DNA of 64,000 nucleotides from Streptomyces gardneri (lineage in GTDB: Bacteria > Actinomycetota > Actinomycetes > Streptomycetales > Streptomycetaceae): positions 1 through 64,000 of the forward strand of contig NZ_BJMN01000021.1 in assembly GCF_006539185.1 (NCBI RefSeq). The letters run 5' to 3'. The position numbers were made by a program, and so were the translations under genes. Below, piece after piece: positions 44,816 to 53,500 of this stretch. Each line of letters opens with the position of its first letter. Position 1 is the stretch's first letter. A model generated the notes under the pieces. The model saw only the letters and a list, made by a program, of their open reading frames with translations, searched no databases and had not been told where the DNA came from.

Positions 44816-45490
44816 ATGTCGAAGATCCGATTTTGGACGGCCGGTCCCGCGGTGGCCGCGGCGGCGGCGCTGATCGCCCTGACGCCGGTCTCCGCGCACG
44901 CCCGGGACGCGTCCGAGGGGCCGTGGGACACCGCCGTCGCGCCGCCGGCGGGGGCGCAGGCCGGGACCGTCGCGGGGGAAGTGTCGGGGGCCGTGGCCGA
45001 CGCGGTCTCCGGGGCCCTCTCGTCCGCCGCCGACGCCGTGCGCGCGGCGGCCGCGGTGCCCGGCTACGCCTGCGCCGGCGACCAGTGGCCCTGGGGCTGC
45101 GTCGCCGAGTGCGAGAGCAGCGGCCGCTGGCACGTCAACACCGGCAACGGCTTCTACGGCGGCCTCCAGTTCTGGCAGCCGACCTGGGTCGAGCACGGCG
45201 GCACGAAGTACGCCCCGCGCGCCGATCTGGCGACCCGCCCGCAGCAGATCACGATCGCGGAGGAGGTCCTGCGCACGCAGGGCTGGGGCGCCTGGCCCGT
45301 CTGCTCCAAGCGGTACGGGCTGAGCGGCCGGGTCCACACCGTCCAGCCGGGGGACTCGCTCGGCTCGATCGCCCGGCGTTTCGCCGTCAAGGGCGGCTGG
45401 CAGGCGCTCTACGCGGCGAACCGGAGCCTCGTCGGGCCCGACCCGAACCGGATCGTCGTCGGCACGATGCTGCGGATCGCGCCGCTCTGA
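44816..45490 (+). CDS. Secreted Rpf-like transglycosylase with LysM domain
   Basis: 224 residues. Signal peptide 1-29 (basic start, hydrophobic core, AHA). An Ala/Val-rich spacer leads to the Rpf fold (about 80-160): CVAECESSGRWHVNTGNG with the catalytic Glu, and YGGLQFWQPTWVEHGG. A LysM peptidoglycan-binding domain closes it (HTVQPGDSLGSIARRFAVKG). Cleaves cell-wall glycan, as resuscitation-promoting factors do during spore germination or growth. Stop lies inside a hairpin shared with the convergent ABC gene. I searched the leader by eye for a c-di-AMP (ydaO) riboswitch, known for some Streptomyces rpf genes, and saw none. Confidence 0.92.
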   Translation: MSKIRFWTAGPAVAAAAALIALTPVSAHARDASEGPWDTAVAPPAGAQAGTVAGEVSGAVADAVSGALSSAADAVRAAAAVPGYACAGDQWPWGCVAECESSGRWHVNTGNGFYGGLQFWQPTWVEHGGTKYAPRADLATRPQQITIAEEVLRTQGWGAWPVCSKRYGLSGRVHTVQPGDSLGSIARRFAVKGGWQALYAANRSLVGPDPNRIVVGTMLRIAPL

Positions 45491-45504
45491 GGTCAGAGCG
45501 GCGC
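45479..45504. terminator. Hairpin that contains both convergent stop codons
   Basis: gcgccgctctga (45479-45490) and tcagagcggcgc (45493-45504) pair perfectly with gg between. The stem includes the TGA of the rpf-like gene and the TGA (tca) of the ABC ATPase gene. Confidence 0.75.
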
Positions 45505-46152
45505 CCCTCGGGGGTACTCGTGCGGCTCCCCGCCCGACGCGCGGGAGCCGCGCCGCAGCTCCTGGACGAGCGAGCCGCGTGGCAGCCCCTCCGGTACGCG
45601 CTGCTCGGCGAGGACCACGGCCGCCCCGCGCTCCACGGCGAGCGCCGCGAGCAGCGCGTACGTACGGGCGGCGACCGGCGGGGCCATGCCGAGCGACGGC
45701 TCGTCGACCAGCACCACGCGTGCGGGCCTCAGCAGGGCACGGGACAGGGCCAGCATCCGGCGCTCCCCACCGGAGAGGGTCCCGGCGGCCCGGGACAGCA
45801 GGGGTACGAGCTCGGGGTACGGGGCGGGGGCGCCTCCCGGCACGGTGAGCGCGAGGTTCTCGGCGACGGTGAGCCCCTCGTACACCGCGCGCAGATCCGG
45901 TACGAAGCAGAGCCCGCGGCGTGCCCGCGCGTGCGGCGGGAGCCGGGTCACGTCGGCCCCGCGCCACAGGACCCGGCCGGAGGAGAGCCGGACCGTGCCG
46001 GCGAGGGCCCGCAGGGCCGTGGTGCGGCCCGCGCCGTTGCGCCCGAGGAGCACGGTGACGGTGCCGGCGGGCACGGGCAGGTCGAGGCCGTGCAGGGCCT
46101 CCAGGGGGCCGTAGCGGACCCGGGCCGCGCGCAGTTCGATCTCGACGCTCAT
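45493..46152 (-). CDS. Branched-chain amino acid type ABC transporter ATPase (LivF-like)
   Basis: 219 residues, slightly short. Walker A GRNGAGRTT has Arg for the usual Lys; Q-loop and LivF-type RGLCFVPDLRAVYEGLTVAENL; signature LSGGERRMLALSRAL; Walker B VVLVDEPSLGMAPP. The H-loop region is present only as AVVLAEQR, with Gln for His. So ATP turnover may be weak and rely on the partner ATPase. Overlaps the fused LivHMG gene by ATGA. Confidence 0.85.
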   Translation of the reverse strand: MSVEIELRAARVRYGPLEALHGLDLPVPAGTVTVLLGRNGAGRTTALRALAGTVRLSSGRVLWRGADVTRLPPHARARRGLCFVPDLRAVYEGLTVAENLALTVPGGAPAPYPELVPLLSRAAGTLSGGERRMLALSRALLRPARVVLVDEPSLGMAPPVAARTYALLAALAVERGAAVVLAEQRVPEGLPRGSLVQELRRGSRASGGEPHEYPRGAPL

Positions 46153-48761
46153 GACAGGATCCGGCCGCCTTCCATGGTGTGCACGGTGTGGGCGATCCCG
46201 GCGACGAGGTCCGGGTCGTGCTCGACGACGAGGACCGTCAGGCCGTCGGCGGCGAGCGCGGCGAGGATCCGGGCGAGCGCGGCGGTCTCGGCGGCGTCGA
46301 GGCCGGCGGCGGGTTCGTCGAGGAGGAGTGTGTGCGGCTGCCCCGCGAGCGCGCGGGCCAGCTCGACCCGGCGCAGCGTCCCGGTCGGCAGGTCGGCGGC
46401 CGCGCGGTGCCGTACGGGGCCTGCGAGGCCGACCAGCCGCAGGCTCCGCTCGACCGCGGCGGGGTCCCCGCGGACCCGGCCCCGGTCCGCGCCGAGGCGG
46501 ACGTGCTCCTCGACGGACAGCGACGGGAACACGGCGAGCCGCTGGAAGGTCCGGGCGATCCCGAGACGCGTCCGGGCGTGCGCCGGGCGGGAGGTGATGT
46601 CGGCGCCGCCGAGCGTGATCAGGCCCTGGTGGTGCCGGGGGCGGAGGGTACCGGCGAGGCAGTCGAAGAGGGTGCTCTTGCCGGCGCCGTTGGGGCCGAC
46701 GAGGGCGGTGATGCGGGCGGGGGTGAGGGCGAGCGTGACGTGGGAGAGGGCCGTGATGCCTCCGGGGTAGGTGAGGGTGAGGTCGTCAGCGCGGAGTTCC
46801 GGGGCGGGGGCCGATGCGGGTGCGCGGCCCGGTGCGGGCCGGTGGGGGTGCGTCCGGCCTTCGGCCGGACGGGCGTTCCCACCCGCATCACCCGTGCGGG
46901 GTGTCGACAGAGGTGCGGGTCTTCCTGCGGGGGGTTCGGCGCCGTCGGCGGCCGACGGCCGGTGACGGCGTGCCCGGCCGCCCGCCGGTTCGGTGGCCTT
47001 GGGGAGCAGCAGCGTCGTCAGCGGGGGGAGGCGGCCCGACTGGGTGGCCAGGAGGCCGATCAGGGCCGCTGCCGTGCCCGCCCGGGGGCCCGCGTCCAGG
47101 GTCACCAGGAGCGCCGCCCCCACCAGGGGCGTGAGCAGGCTGTCGGCGCCGGCGCCGAGGACCAGGACGGCCGCGAACCAGAGCAGACCGCGCACCGGGT
47201 CGTACGCCTCCGGGTCGAAGGCGCGCAGCCCCATGCCGAGCAGGCCGCCGCCGAGGGCCGCCAGGGCCGCGCCCAGGACGAAGGCGAGGAGCTTGAGGGC
47301 CGGGACCGGGACGCCCGCCGCCTCCGCGCCCGGTTCGTGGTCCCGCAGGGCGGCCAGCGCGCGGCCCGTGCGGCCCCGGCGCAGCGCCGCCACCAGGGCC
47401 AGACAGCCGGCCAGCAGCACCAGCTCCAGGGCGTAGAAGGCGCGGTCGTCGGAGAAGCCCGCAGGGCGGCCCAGGGACAGGCCCGCCGTCGCGTACGGCT
47501 GGGTGAGGACGAAGCGGCTCACGGCCACGCCGGTCGCCAGGGTGGCCAGGGCGAGGGCCAGGCCGTGACGGCGGATCGCCGGCCAGGCCGTCACCAGACC
47601 GGCCAGGGCCACCATCGGCACCGCGAGCCCCAGCGCCAGGAGGACCGGGACGCCCGCCGTGGCCAGCAGGGCCGTGAACAGCGCGCCCAGGCCCGCGTAC
47701 GCCGCCTGGCCGAGGGCGATCTGGCCGCCGCGGCCCGCCACCACGACGAGGGACAGCAGGATCATCGCGAGCGCCGGGACCTGCACCGCCGTGTGCAGGT
47801 CGGAGCCCGCGAAGCCGAGGGGGAGGAGGAAGAGGACGCCGATGGCCGGCCAGAGGAGGGTGGGCACGGGCGGGGTGGGGGGCGGTGGGGGCAGGGCGTC
47901 CCGGCCCTTGCCGCCGACGCCCGGCAGGACCAGCGCCGCCACCAGGAGCGCCACCACGAAGAGGTTCGCCCCTAGCGCCTGCACCAGCGGGCCCGCCCAT
48001 CCCTCCGGGTGCAGCCGTGTCATCTGCGCCTGGGCCACCCCGATCGCGACCGCCGCCACGATCGCGACCGGCAGCGAGCGCATCCGGGCGATCACCGCGA
48101 CCGCGATCACCTCGATGACGAGCAGGGGCATCCCGTACGGGTCGAGCCGTACGTACGGGGCGAGGAGCACGCCCGTCAGCCCGGCCGTGAACGAGCCGAA
48201 CGCCCAGCCCGCCGCCGCCACCCGGTCCGCGTCCACCCCCGACAGGACGGCGAGCGGACGGTTGTCGACGACCGCCCTCAGCTCCCGGCCGAACCGGGTC
48301 CACCGGGTCACCGCCGTCACCAGGCAGGCCAGCGCCACCACCGCCGCCAGCTGTGCCCACGGGTCGTCACCGAGCAGCACCGGCGCGTCGTCCCGTGCCC
48401 CGACGCCCCACAGCAGCGCCGCCCCGCCCACGAGCAGCACGAAGACGCCGATGGAGGCCACCAGGGTCTGCGCCGGGTTCGAACCGAGGAGGGCGAGCGG
48501 GCGGAAGACGCCCCGGTCCAGGACGAGGCCGATGCCGGGCGCCACCACCAGGAGCGTGACCAGGGCGCCCAGGGGCAGCGGCCAGTCCCACACGACCACC
48601 AGCTGCCGCAGGACGTACGCGCAGATCATCGCGACGGCGCCGTGCGCCAGGTTCAGCACGCCCGTCGCCCGGTAGGTGACGATCAGGCCGATCCCGGTGA
48701 GCGCGGCGGCGCTGCCGACGGCGAGGCCGGCGAGCGTCAGTTCGTACGTCAGGGAGGCCAT
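46149..48761 (-). CDS. Fused LivH-LivM-LivG protein: two permeases plus ATPase of a branched-chain-type ABC importer
   Basis: 870 residues. Residues 1-285 are a LivH permease (GVLNLAHGAVAMICAYV, YGMPLLVIEVIAVAVI). Residues 300-595 a LivM permease (GRGGQIALGQAAYAGLGAL, RTGRALAALRDHEPGAEAAG). A Pro/Arg-rich linker of about 60 residues precedes a LivG ATPase (650-870) with Walker A VGPNGAGKST, Walker B TLLLDEPAAGLD and HDP switch; the signature is degenerate (LPTGTLRRVELARAL). These parts are usually three genes. Works with the LivF-like ATPase and probably the lipoprotein at 49779 across the divergent promoter. Confidence 0.9.
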   Translation of the reverse strand: MASLTYELTLAGLAVGSAAALTGIGLIVTYRATGVLNLAHGAVAMICAYVLRQLVVVWDWPLPLGALVTLLVVAPGIGLVLDRGVFRPLALLGSNPAQTLVASIGVFVLLVGGAALLWGVGARDDAPVLLGDDPWAQLAAVVALACLVTAVTRWTRFGRELRAVVDNRPLAVLSGVDADRVAAAGWAFGSFTAGLTGVLLAPYVRLDPYGMPLLVIEVIAVAVIARMRSLPVAIVAAVAIGVAQAQMTRLHPEGWAGPLVQALGANLFVVALLVAALVLPGVGGKGRDALPPPPPTPPVPTLLWPAIGVLFLLPLGFAGSDLHTAVQVPALAMILLSLVVVAGRGGQIALGQAAYAGLGALFTALLATAGVPVLLALGLAVPMVALAGLVTAWPAIRRHGLALALATLATGVAVSRFVLTQPYATAGLSLGRPAGFSDDRAFYALELVLLAGCLALVAALRRGRTGRALAALRDHEPGAEAAGVPVPALKLLAFVLGAALAALGGGLLGMGLRAFDPEAYDPVRGLLWFAAVLVLGAGADSLLTPLVGAALLVTLDAGPRAGTAAALIGLLATQSGRLPPLTTLLLPKATEPAGGRARRHRPSAADGAEPPAGRPAPLSTPRTGDAGGNARPAEGRTHPHRPAPGRAPASAPAPELRADDLTLTYPGGITALSHVTLALTPARITALVGPNGAGKSTLFDCLAGTLRPRHHQGLITLGGADITSRPAHARTRLGIARTFQRLAVFPSLSVEEHVRLGADRGRVRGDPAAVERSLRLVGLAGPVRHRAAADLPTGTLRRVELARALAGQPHTLLLDEPAAGLDAAETAALARILAALAADGLTVLVVEHDPDLVAGIAHTVHTMEGGRILS

Positions 48762-49150
48762 GGCTCACATACCGGGCAGGGGTCCAGGGGCGCGTCGCCC
48801 GCCTCCGTCGCCTCCGCCTTGCCCGCCACCAGCGGGCAGTCGGGGCGATGGGCCAGGGTGCCTCCGGGCACCCGGAGGGGCGGGCCGTCCGAGGAGGGCG
48901 GGGGAGTCTCCGCGGTCTCGGGCGGGGGCGCCCGGTCCGGTGGGCTCGCGGGGAGCAGGAGCGCCGCTGCGACGAGCACCGCGCCCGCCACGACCAGCGC
49001 CGCCCCCGGCACCGTGCACGAGGCCAGATAGGGCAGCTGCCGCTCGGCGAAGCGCTCGCCGGAGATCCCGTACCAGCCGAGCACACACAGCACCGCGCCC
49101 ACGGCGGCCGCCGTGACACCGCCCCACAGCAGGATCCGGGACCTCTGCAC
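48749..49150 (-). CDS. Small membrane protein with C-terminal Cys/His motif
   Basis: 133 residues. Two hydrophobic segments (about 8-28 and 48-68), a Pro-rich linker, then HRPDCPLVAGK and LDPCPVCEP, a likely metal-binding tail seen in other actinobacterial small membrane proteins I cannot name. First gene of the minus Liv operon, overlapping the LivHMG start by 13 bases. GTG start. Confidence 0.72.
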   Translation of the reverse strand: MQRSRILLWGGVTAAAVGAVLCVLGWYGISGERFAERQLPYLASCTVPGAALVVAGAVLVAAALLLPASPPDRAPPPETAETPPPSSDGPPLRVPGGTLAHRPDCPLVAGKAEATEAGDAPLDPCPVCEPWPP

Positions 49151-49171
49151 GGGCCTCCCTCGTCGCTCCCT

Positions 49172-49211
49172 TTTCTTGCACTATGCTCTGGTTTCTTGCG
49201 CTATGCCCCTG
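49172..49211. repeat. 20-bp tandem direct repeat in a divergent promoter
   Basis: tttcttgcactatgctctgg (49172-49191) followed at once by tttcttgcgctatgcccctg (49192-49211), 16 of 20 identical. Lies between the Liv operon on minus and the lipoprotein/binding-protein genes on plus. ttgcac and ttgcgc could be -35 elements; the spacing fits two operator copies on one DNA face. Confidence 0.6.
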
Positions 49212-49273
49212 TTCGCCCCACTCTGGAAGCAGCAGGCCGTACGGCCTGGAGAGACACCCGGTGGTGAGCCCAG

Positions 49274-49801
49274 ATGGTTCTCGAACGACTCGGCGGACGT
49301 CCCCGGCTCGCTGCCCTCGCGGCCGCCGCCCTCCTGGCCCTCGCCCCCGCCGTCGCGGGCTGCTCCGACGACTCGACGTCCGGCAGCCAGGTGTCGGAGA
49401 CCCCGCCGCCCGGGATGACCGCCCTGCCGCCGGGGGAGGACGAACCCGCCGACGCGGCCGCCGCCGAGGCGGAGATCACCAAGAACTGGACGGCCTTCTT
49501 CGACCCGAAGGTCCCCGCGGCCGAGAAGGTGAAGCTCCTGGAGAACGGCGAAGCGATGCAGCCCGTCCTCGCCGCCTTCGCCGGCGACAGGAACGCCGCC
49601 ATGACCTCGGCGAAGGTCACGGGCGTCGAGTTCACCTCGGCCACCGAGGCCAACGTCACCTACGACCTGCTCGTCGGCGGGGCCCCCGCCCTGCCCGACT
49701 CCCAGGGCACCACGATCCTCCAGGACGACACCTGGAAGGTCTCCGTGAAGACCCTCTGCGGCCTGGTCGAGCTGAGCGGTGTCACCGTTCCGGGCTGCTG
49801 A
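49274..49801 (+). CDS. Lipoprotein, MTB12-like
   Basis: 175 residues. Signal with lipobox APAVAGC (Cys30). The mature part has ITKNWTAFFDPKVPAAEKVKLLENG and a repeated helix-strand pattern ending TWKVSVKTLCGLVEL, which resembles the small MTB12-type antigen/lipoproteins of actinobacteria. Anchored outside the membrane; function unknown. The next gene overlaps its 3' end by 23 bases. Confidence 0.75.
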   Translation: MVLERLGGRPRLAALAAAALLALAPAVAGCSDDSTSGSQVSETPPPGMTALPPGEDEPADAAAAEAEITKNWTAFFDPKVPAAEKVKLLENGEAMQPVLAAFAGDRNAAMTSAKVTGVEFTSATEANVTYDLLVGGAPALPDSQGTTILQDDTWKVSVKTLCGLVELSGVTVPGC

Positions 49802-51074
49802 GACGGTCGCGGCTCTGCTCCTGGCCGTGCTGCTCGCGCTCCTCGCGGGGTGCGGCAGCCGGCTCCCGGAGCGGGCCTTCGAGACGCGGCCCACCGCCAA
49901 CCCCCCCTCCGGCGGTGAGCCGCTCCGCGTCGGGATCATCACCAGCGCCACGAGCCCGGTCGGCGGGCAGGCCTTCATCGGTCCGCGCGACGGAGCCCGC
50001 GCCTACTTCGACGCGCTCAACGCCCGCGGCGGCCTCGACGGACGCCGGGTCGAGGTCGAGACCTGCGACGACGGCGGCAGCGGCGTCGGCAACAACGCGT
50101 GCGTGCACCGGCTGATCGACGAGCGCAAGGTCTTCGCGCTCGTCGCCACCACCGCCCTCGACTACGCGGGCGCGCCGCTCGTCGCCAAGGCGGGCGTCCC
50201 CGACATCGGCGGCCAGCCCCTCACCCCCGCCTACGACACGTATCCGCACCTCTACGGGATCTACGGCAGCTCCGCCCCGCGCACCGGCGGGAAACCCGGC
50301 TGGAACGGGACGCTGTACGGCGGGACCGAGGTCTACCGCTGGTTCGAGCAGCAGAAGGGGGCCAGGACCGCCGCCGTCGTCTCGTACAACCAGGCCGCGT
50401 CGGCCGCGTACGCCCGGCTGGTCTCCGACGGGCTGCGTGCCGAGGGCTACCGGGTCGTCGACGAGCAGGTCGACTTCGCCCTGCCCAACTTCCGCGCGGT
50501 CGCCGCCGATCTGCGGGACCAGGACGTCGACCTTCTCTTCGACGCGATGGACACCCATGGCAACGTCCGGCTGTGCGAGGCGATGGAGGCGCTCGGGGTC
50601 CGCGTCGACGCCAAGGTCACCAACGTCCAGAACTGGTCCTCCTCCGTCGCCGAGGACTACGCCCGCGCCCCCGGTTGCCGGAACGCCCTGTGGGTGACCG
50701 GAGCCAGCCGCAACCACCAGGACACCGGCCACCCCGCGGTCCGCGAGTTCCAGGCGGCCATGGGGCACCGGCCCTTGTCGCAGTGGCAGTTGGAGGGGTG
50801 GGCGGCGGCGATGTGGTTCACCGACGCGGCCCGCTCCTGCCTTGCCGGGGGCGGGCTCACCCGGGGGTGCGTCGAGGAGTTCCTGAACCGGCCGGAGCCG
50901 TACACCGCGCGCGGACTGCTGCTGCCCGTCCGCTTCGAGCACCTCGCGCGACCGCCCGAGACCCGTCACACCTGTCTGTCCGTGGCCCGTTGGGAGGACG
51001 GCCGGGGCTGGGTGGGGCAGGGCGACATGACGGACAACTGCGCGACCGTTCCCATGTTGGGCTATCGCCCGTGA
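49779..51074 (+). CDS. Substrate-binding lipoprotein of the Liv-type ABC system
   Basis: 431 residues. Lipobox LLALLAGC (Cys25), then a type I periplasmic binding fold: LRVGIITSATSPVGGQAFIGP, GARAYFDALNARGGLDGRRVEVE and NNACVHRLIDERKVFALVA, as in LivK-type proteins. Ligand likely an amino acid or amide but not provable. Translated in overlap with the upstream lipoprotein gene; divergent from the matching permease/ATPase genes. Confidence 0.85.
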   Translation: MSPFRAAETVAALLLAVLLALLAGCGSRLPERAFETRPTANPPSGGEPLRVGIITSATSPVGGQAFIGPRDGARAYFDALNARGGLDGRRVEVETCDDGGSGVGNNACVHRLIDERKVFALVATTALDYAGAPLVAKAGVPDIGGQPLTPAYDTYPHLYGIYGSSAPRTGGKPGWNGTLYGGTEVYRWFEQQKGARTAAVVSYNQAASAAYARLVSDGLRAEGYRVVDEQVDFALPNFRAVAADLRDQDVDLLFDAMDTHGNVRLCEAMEALGVRVDAKVTNVQNWSSSVAEDYARAPGCRNALWVTGASRNHQDTGHPAVREFQAAMGHRPLSQWQLEGWAAAMWFTDAARSCLAGGGLTRGCVEEFLNRPEPYTARGLLLPVRFEHLARPPETRHTCLSVARWEDGRGWVGQGDMTDNCATVPMLGYRP

Positions 51075-51151
51075 AACGGAGGTACGTCCCGGCAGTACAG
51101 TCAGCGCGACCGACAGACCGACATCACTGACCGGGGGGAACCGGCAGCGCG

Positions 51152-52438
51152 ATGCGTATCTCCTTTCTGCTCCACAACGGTTACCACTACGGCGGCACGA
51201 TCCGGACGACGTTCACGCTCGCCGAGCAACTGGCCACCCGACACGAGGTCGAGGTCGTCTCGGTGTTCCGCCACCGGGACCGGCCGCTCCTCGGCCTCCC
51301 CGCGGACGTGACGCTCCGTCATCTCGTCGATCTGCGTGAGGACAGCCCGGATCACGACGGGCGCCACCCCGACCTCCACCGGCCCGCCGAGGTCTTTCCG
51401 CGCGGCGACGGCCGCTGGAAGCAGTACAGCGCGCTCACCGACGCCCGGATCGGGGAGTACCTGCGCGGCGTCGAGGCCGACGTGCTCGTCGCCACCCGTC
51501 CCGGGCTCAACGTGCACCTGGCCCGGCAGGCCCGGCGGGGGCCGGTCCTCGTCGGCCAGGAGCACCTGGTCCTGGCCGGCCACAGCCGCCGGCTACGGCG
51601 GGACATCCGGCACGAGTACCGGCTGCTCGACGCCGTCACGACGGTCACCGAGGCCGACGCCCGCGCCTACCGGAGGCTGGGGCTGCCCGGCGTACGGATC
51701 GAGGCCGTGCCCAACAGCGTGCCCGCGCCCGCCCTGCCGCCCGCCGATCCCGCGGCGCGGACCGTCGTGGCGGCGGGCCGGCTGACCCGCGTCAAGCGGT
51801 ACGACGTGCTCATCGACGCCTTCGCCGAGGTGGCCGCGGACCACCCGGACTGGACGCTGCGGATCTACGGCACCGGCGACGCGGTCGAGGACCTTCAGGG
51901 GGAGCTGGCCCGGCAGATCGAGGAGCGGGGCCTCGGCGGGCAGGTCTTTCTTATGGGCGCCGTCCATCCGATGGAACCGGAGTGGGCCAAGGGCTCGATC
52001 GCCGCGGTGACCTCGCGGCGGGAGTCCTTCGGGATGGCGATCGTGGAGGCGATGCGCTGCGGGCTGCCGGTGGTGGCGACCGACTGCCCGAACGGGCCGC
52101 GCGAGATCATCGAGGACGGGGTCGACGGGCGGCTCGTGCCCGTCGACGACGTGGCCGCGGTCGCGGCGGCGCTGCGCGGCCTCGTCGAGGACGACGAACT
52201 GCGCGCGAAGACCGCGCGGGCGGCACTCGCCTCCTCCGAACGCTTCGACCCCGCCCGGATCGCGGCCCGGCACGAGGCGCTCTGGACGGAACTCGTCGAC
52301 CGGGGCGCGAGCCGGCGCACCCACTCGGCGGGGCACGCGAGGCGGCACCACGAGATCGGCCGGGCCGTCGACGCGCTCTACCTGCTGAGGGCGAAGGCCG
52401 CCCGTCCGGTGCGCGGCCTGCTCCGCCGCCTCCACTGA
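51152..52438 (+). CDS. Glycosyltransferase family 4
   Basis: 428 residues. GT-B fold: MRISFLLHNGYHYGGTIRTT at the start, donor-binding half VVAAGRLTRVKRYDVLIDAF, and the catalytic Glu pair in SRRESFGMAIVEAMRCGLPVVA, followed by NGPREIIEDGVDG. A basic tail (about 380-428) rich in Arg/His ends the protein and may touch membrane lipid or a polyanion. Acceptor unknown. Own promoter region 77 bases long. Confidence 0.88.
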   Translation: MRISFLLHNGYHYGGTIRTTFTLAEQLATRHEVEVVSVFRHRDRPLLGLPADVTLRHLVDLREDSPDHDGRHPDLHRPAEVFPRGDGRWKQYSALTDARIGEYLRGVEADVLVATRPGLNVHLARQARRGPVLVGQEHLVLAGHSRRLRRDIRHEYRLLDAVTTVTEADARAYRRLGLPGVRIEAVPNSVPAPALPPADPAARTVVAAGRLTRVKRYDVLIDAFAEVAADHPDWTLRIYGTGDAVEDLQGELARQIEERGLGGQVFLMGAVHPMEPEWAKGSIAAVTSRRESFGMAIVEAMRCGLPVVATDCPNGPREIIEDGVDGRLVPVDDVAAVAAALRGLVEDDELRAKTARAALASSERFDPARIAARHEALWTELVDRGASRRTHSAGHARRHHEIGRAVDALYLLRAKAARPVRGLLRRLH

Positions 52439-52513
52439 CGGCCTTTCGATCCTCCGGCCCTCGCGGTCGCATCGAGGACCGTAACTGTCCGCGAGGGCTG
52501 ACAGACTCGAGGC

Positions 52514-53500
52514 ATGTTGGAGACCTCCGCACGGCTGCTGCGTCTGCTCTCGCTGCTCCAGGCCCACCGGGAGTGGTCCGGTGCCGATCTCGCCGACCGG
52601 CTCGGGGTGACCTCGCGTACGGTACGGCGCGACGTCGACCGGCTGCGCGAGCTCGGCTATCCCGTGCACGCCAGCCCCGGGACCGGCGGTGGCTACCAGC
52701 TCGGGGCCGGGGCCGAGCTGCCGCCGCTGCTCCTCGACGACGAGGAGGCCGTGGCGGTCGCCGTCGGTCTGCGCACCGCGGCCGGCCAGGGCGTCGAGGG
52801 CATCGGCGAGACGTCCGTACGCGCCCTCGCCAAGCTGGAGCAGGTCCTGCCGGCGCGGCTGCGGCGGCGGGTCGGCGCGCTCACCGACTTCACCGTGCCG
52901 ATGCTCCGGACCCCTCGGGAGCGGGTGGACCCGGAGGTGCTCACCGAGCTGGCCAACGCCTGCCGGGACAGCGAACGGCTCCGCTTCGCCTACCGCGACC
53001 ACGGCGGCGCCGCCACCCGCAGGACCGTCGAACCGCACCGGCTGGTCTGCACGGAGCGGCGCTGGTACCTCGTCGCCTGGGACGTCGACCGGGGCGACTG
53101 GCGGACCTTCCGGGCCGACCGGATCGAGCCCAAGCCGCCGCACGGCCCGCGCTTCCCGCCCCGGGAACCGCCCGCCGACGACCTCGCCGCGTACGTGTCG
53201 AAGGGGGTGTCCGGCTCGGCCTACGCGACGGAGGTGACCGTCCGGCTGTTCGTCCCGCTCGCCGAGGCCGCCGGGGTCGTCGGTCCGATGGACGGGGTCC
53301 TGGAGCCCGAGAGCGAAGGGACCTGTCTGCTGCGGGCGGGGGCGCACAACCTCCAGGTCGCGGTGGTGCACGTGGTGCTCATGGGGCTCGACTTCGAGGT
53401 GGTCGAGCCACCGGAGCTGACGGAACGGGTCCGCGACCTCAGGGACCGGCTGTCCCGCGCTCTCGCTCGGACGGAGGGGGAGACGGCGGCGGGCTCGTGA
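52514..53500 (+). CDS. WYL-domain transcriptional regulator with DeoR/HTH_11 N-terminus
   Basis: 328 residues. N-terminal winged helix (about 5-60): LLQAHREWSGADLADRLGVTSRTVRRDVD. A WYL domain follows with FAYRDHGGAATRRTVEPHRLV and RRWYLVAWDVDRGDWRTFRADRI; WYL binds nucleic acid or nucleotide ligands. A C-terminal WCX extension completes it. ATG start is 13 bases past the gagggct segment. Tail overlaps the ctaD gene on the other strand by 62 bases. Confidence 0.9.
   Translation: MLETSARLLRLLSLLQAHREWSGADLADRLGVTSRTVRRDVDRLRELGYPVHASPGTGGGYQLGAGAELPPLLLDDEEAVAVAVGLRTAAGQGVEGIGETSVRALAKLEQVLPARLRRRVGALTDFTVPMLRTPRERVDPEVLTELANACRDSERLRFAYRDHGGAATRRTVEPHRLVCTERRWYLVAWDVDRGDWRTFRADRIEPKPPHGPRFPPREPPADDLAAYVSKGVSGSAYATEVTVRLFVPLAEAAGVVGPMDGVLEPESEGTCLLRAGAHNLQVAVVHVVLMGLDFEVVEPPELTERVRDLRDRLSRALARTEGETAAGS

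Noticed and set aside
45493..48761. Sequencing error joining livH, livM and livG
   Set aside because: All three domains are in one open frame with no overlap of start and stop codons at the joints, and the second linker is a long Pro/Arg-rich stretch, so a real fusion is more likely; not excluded.
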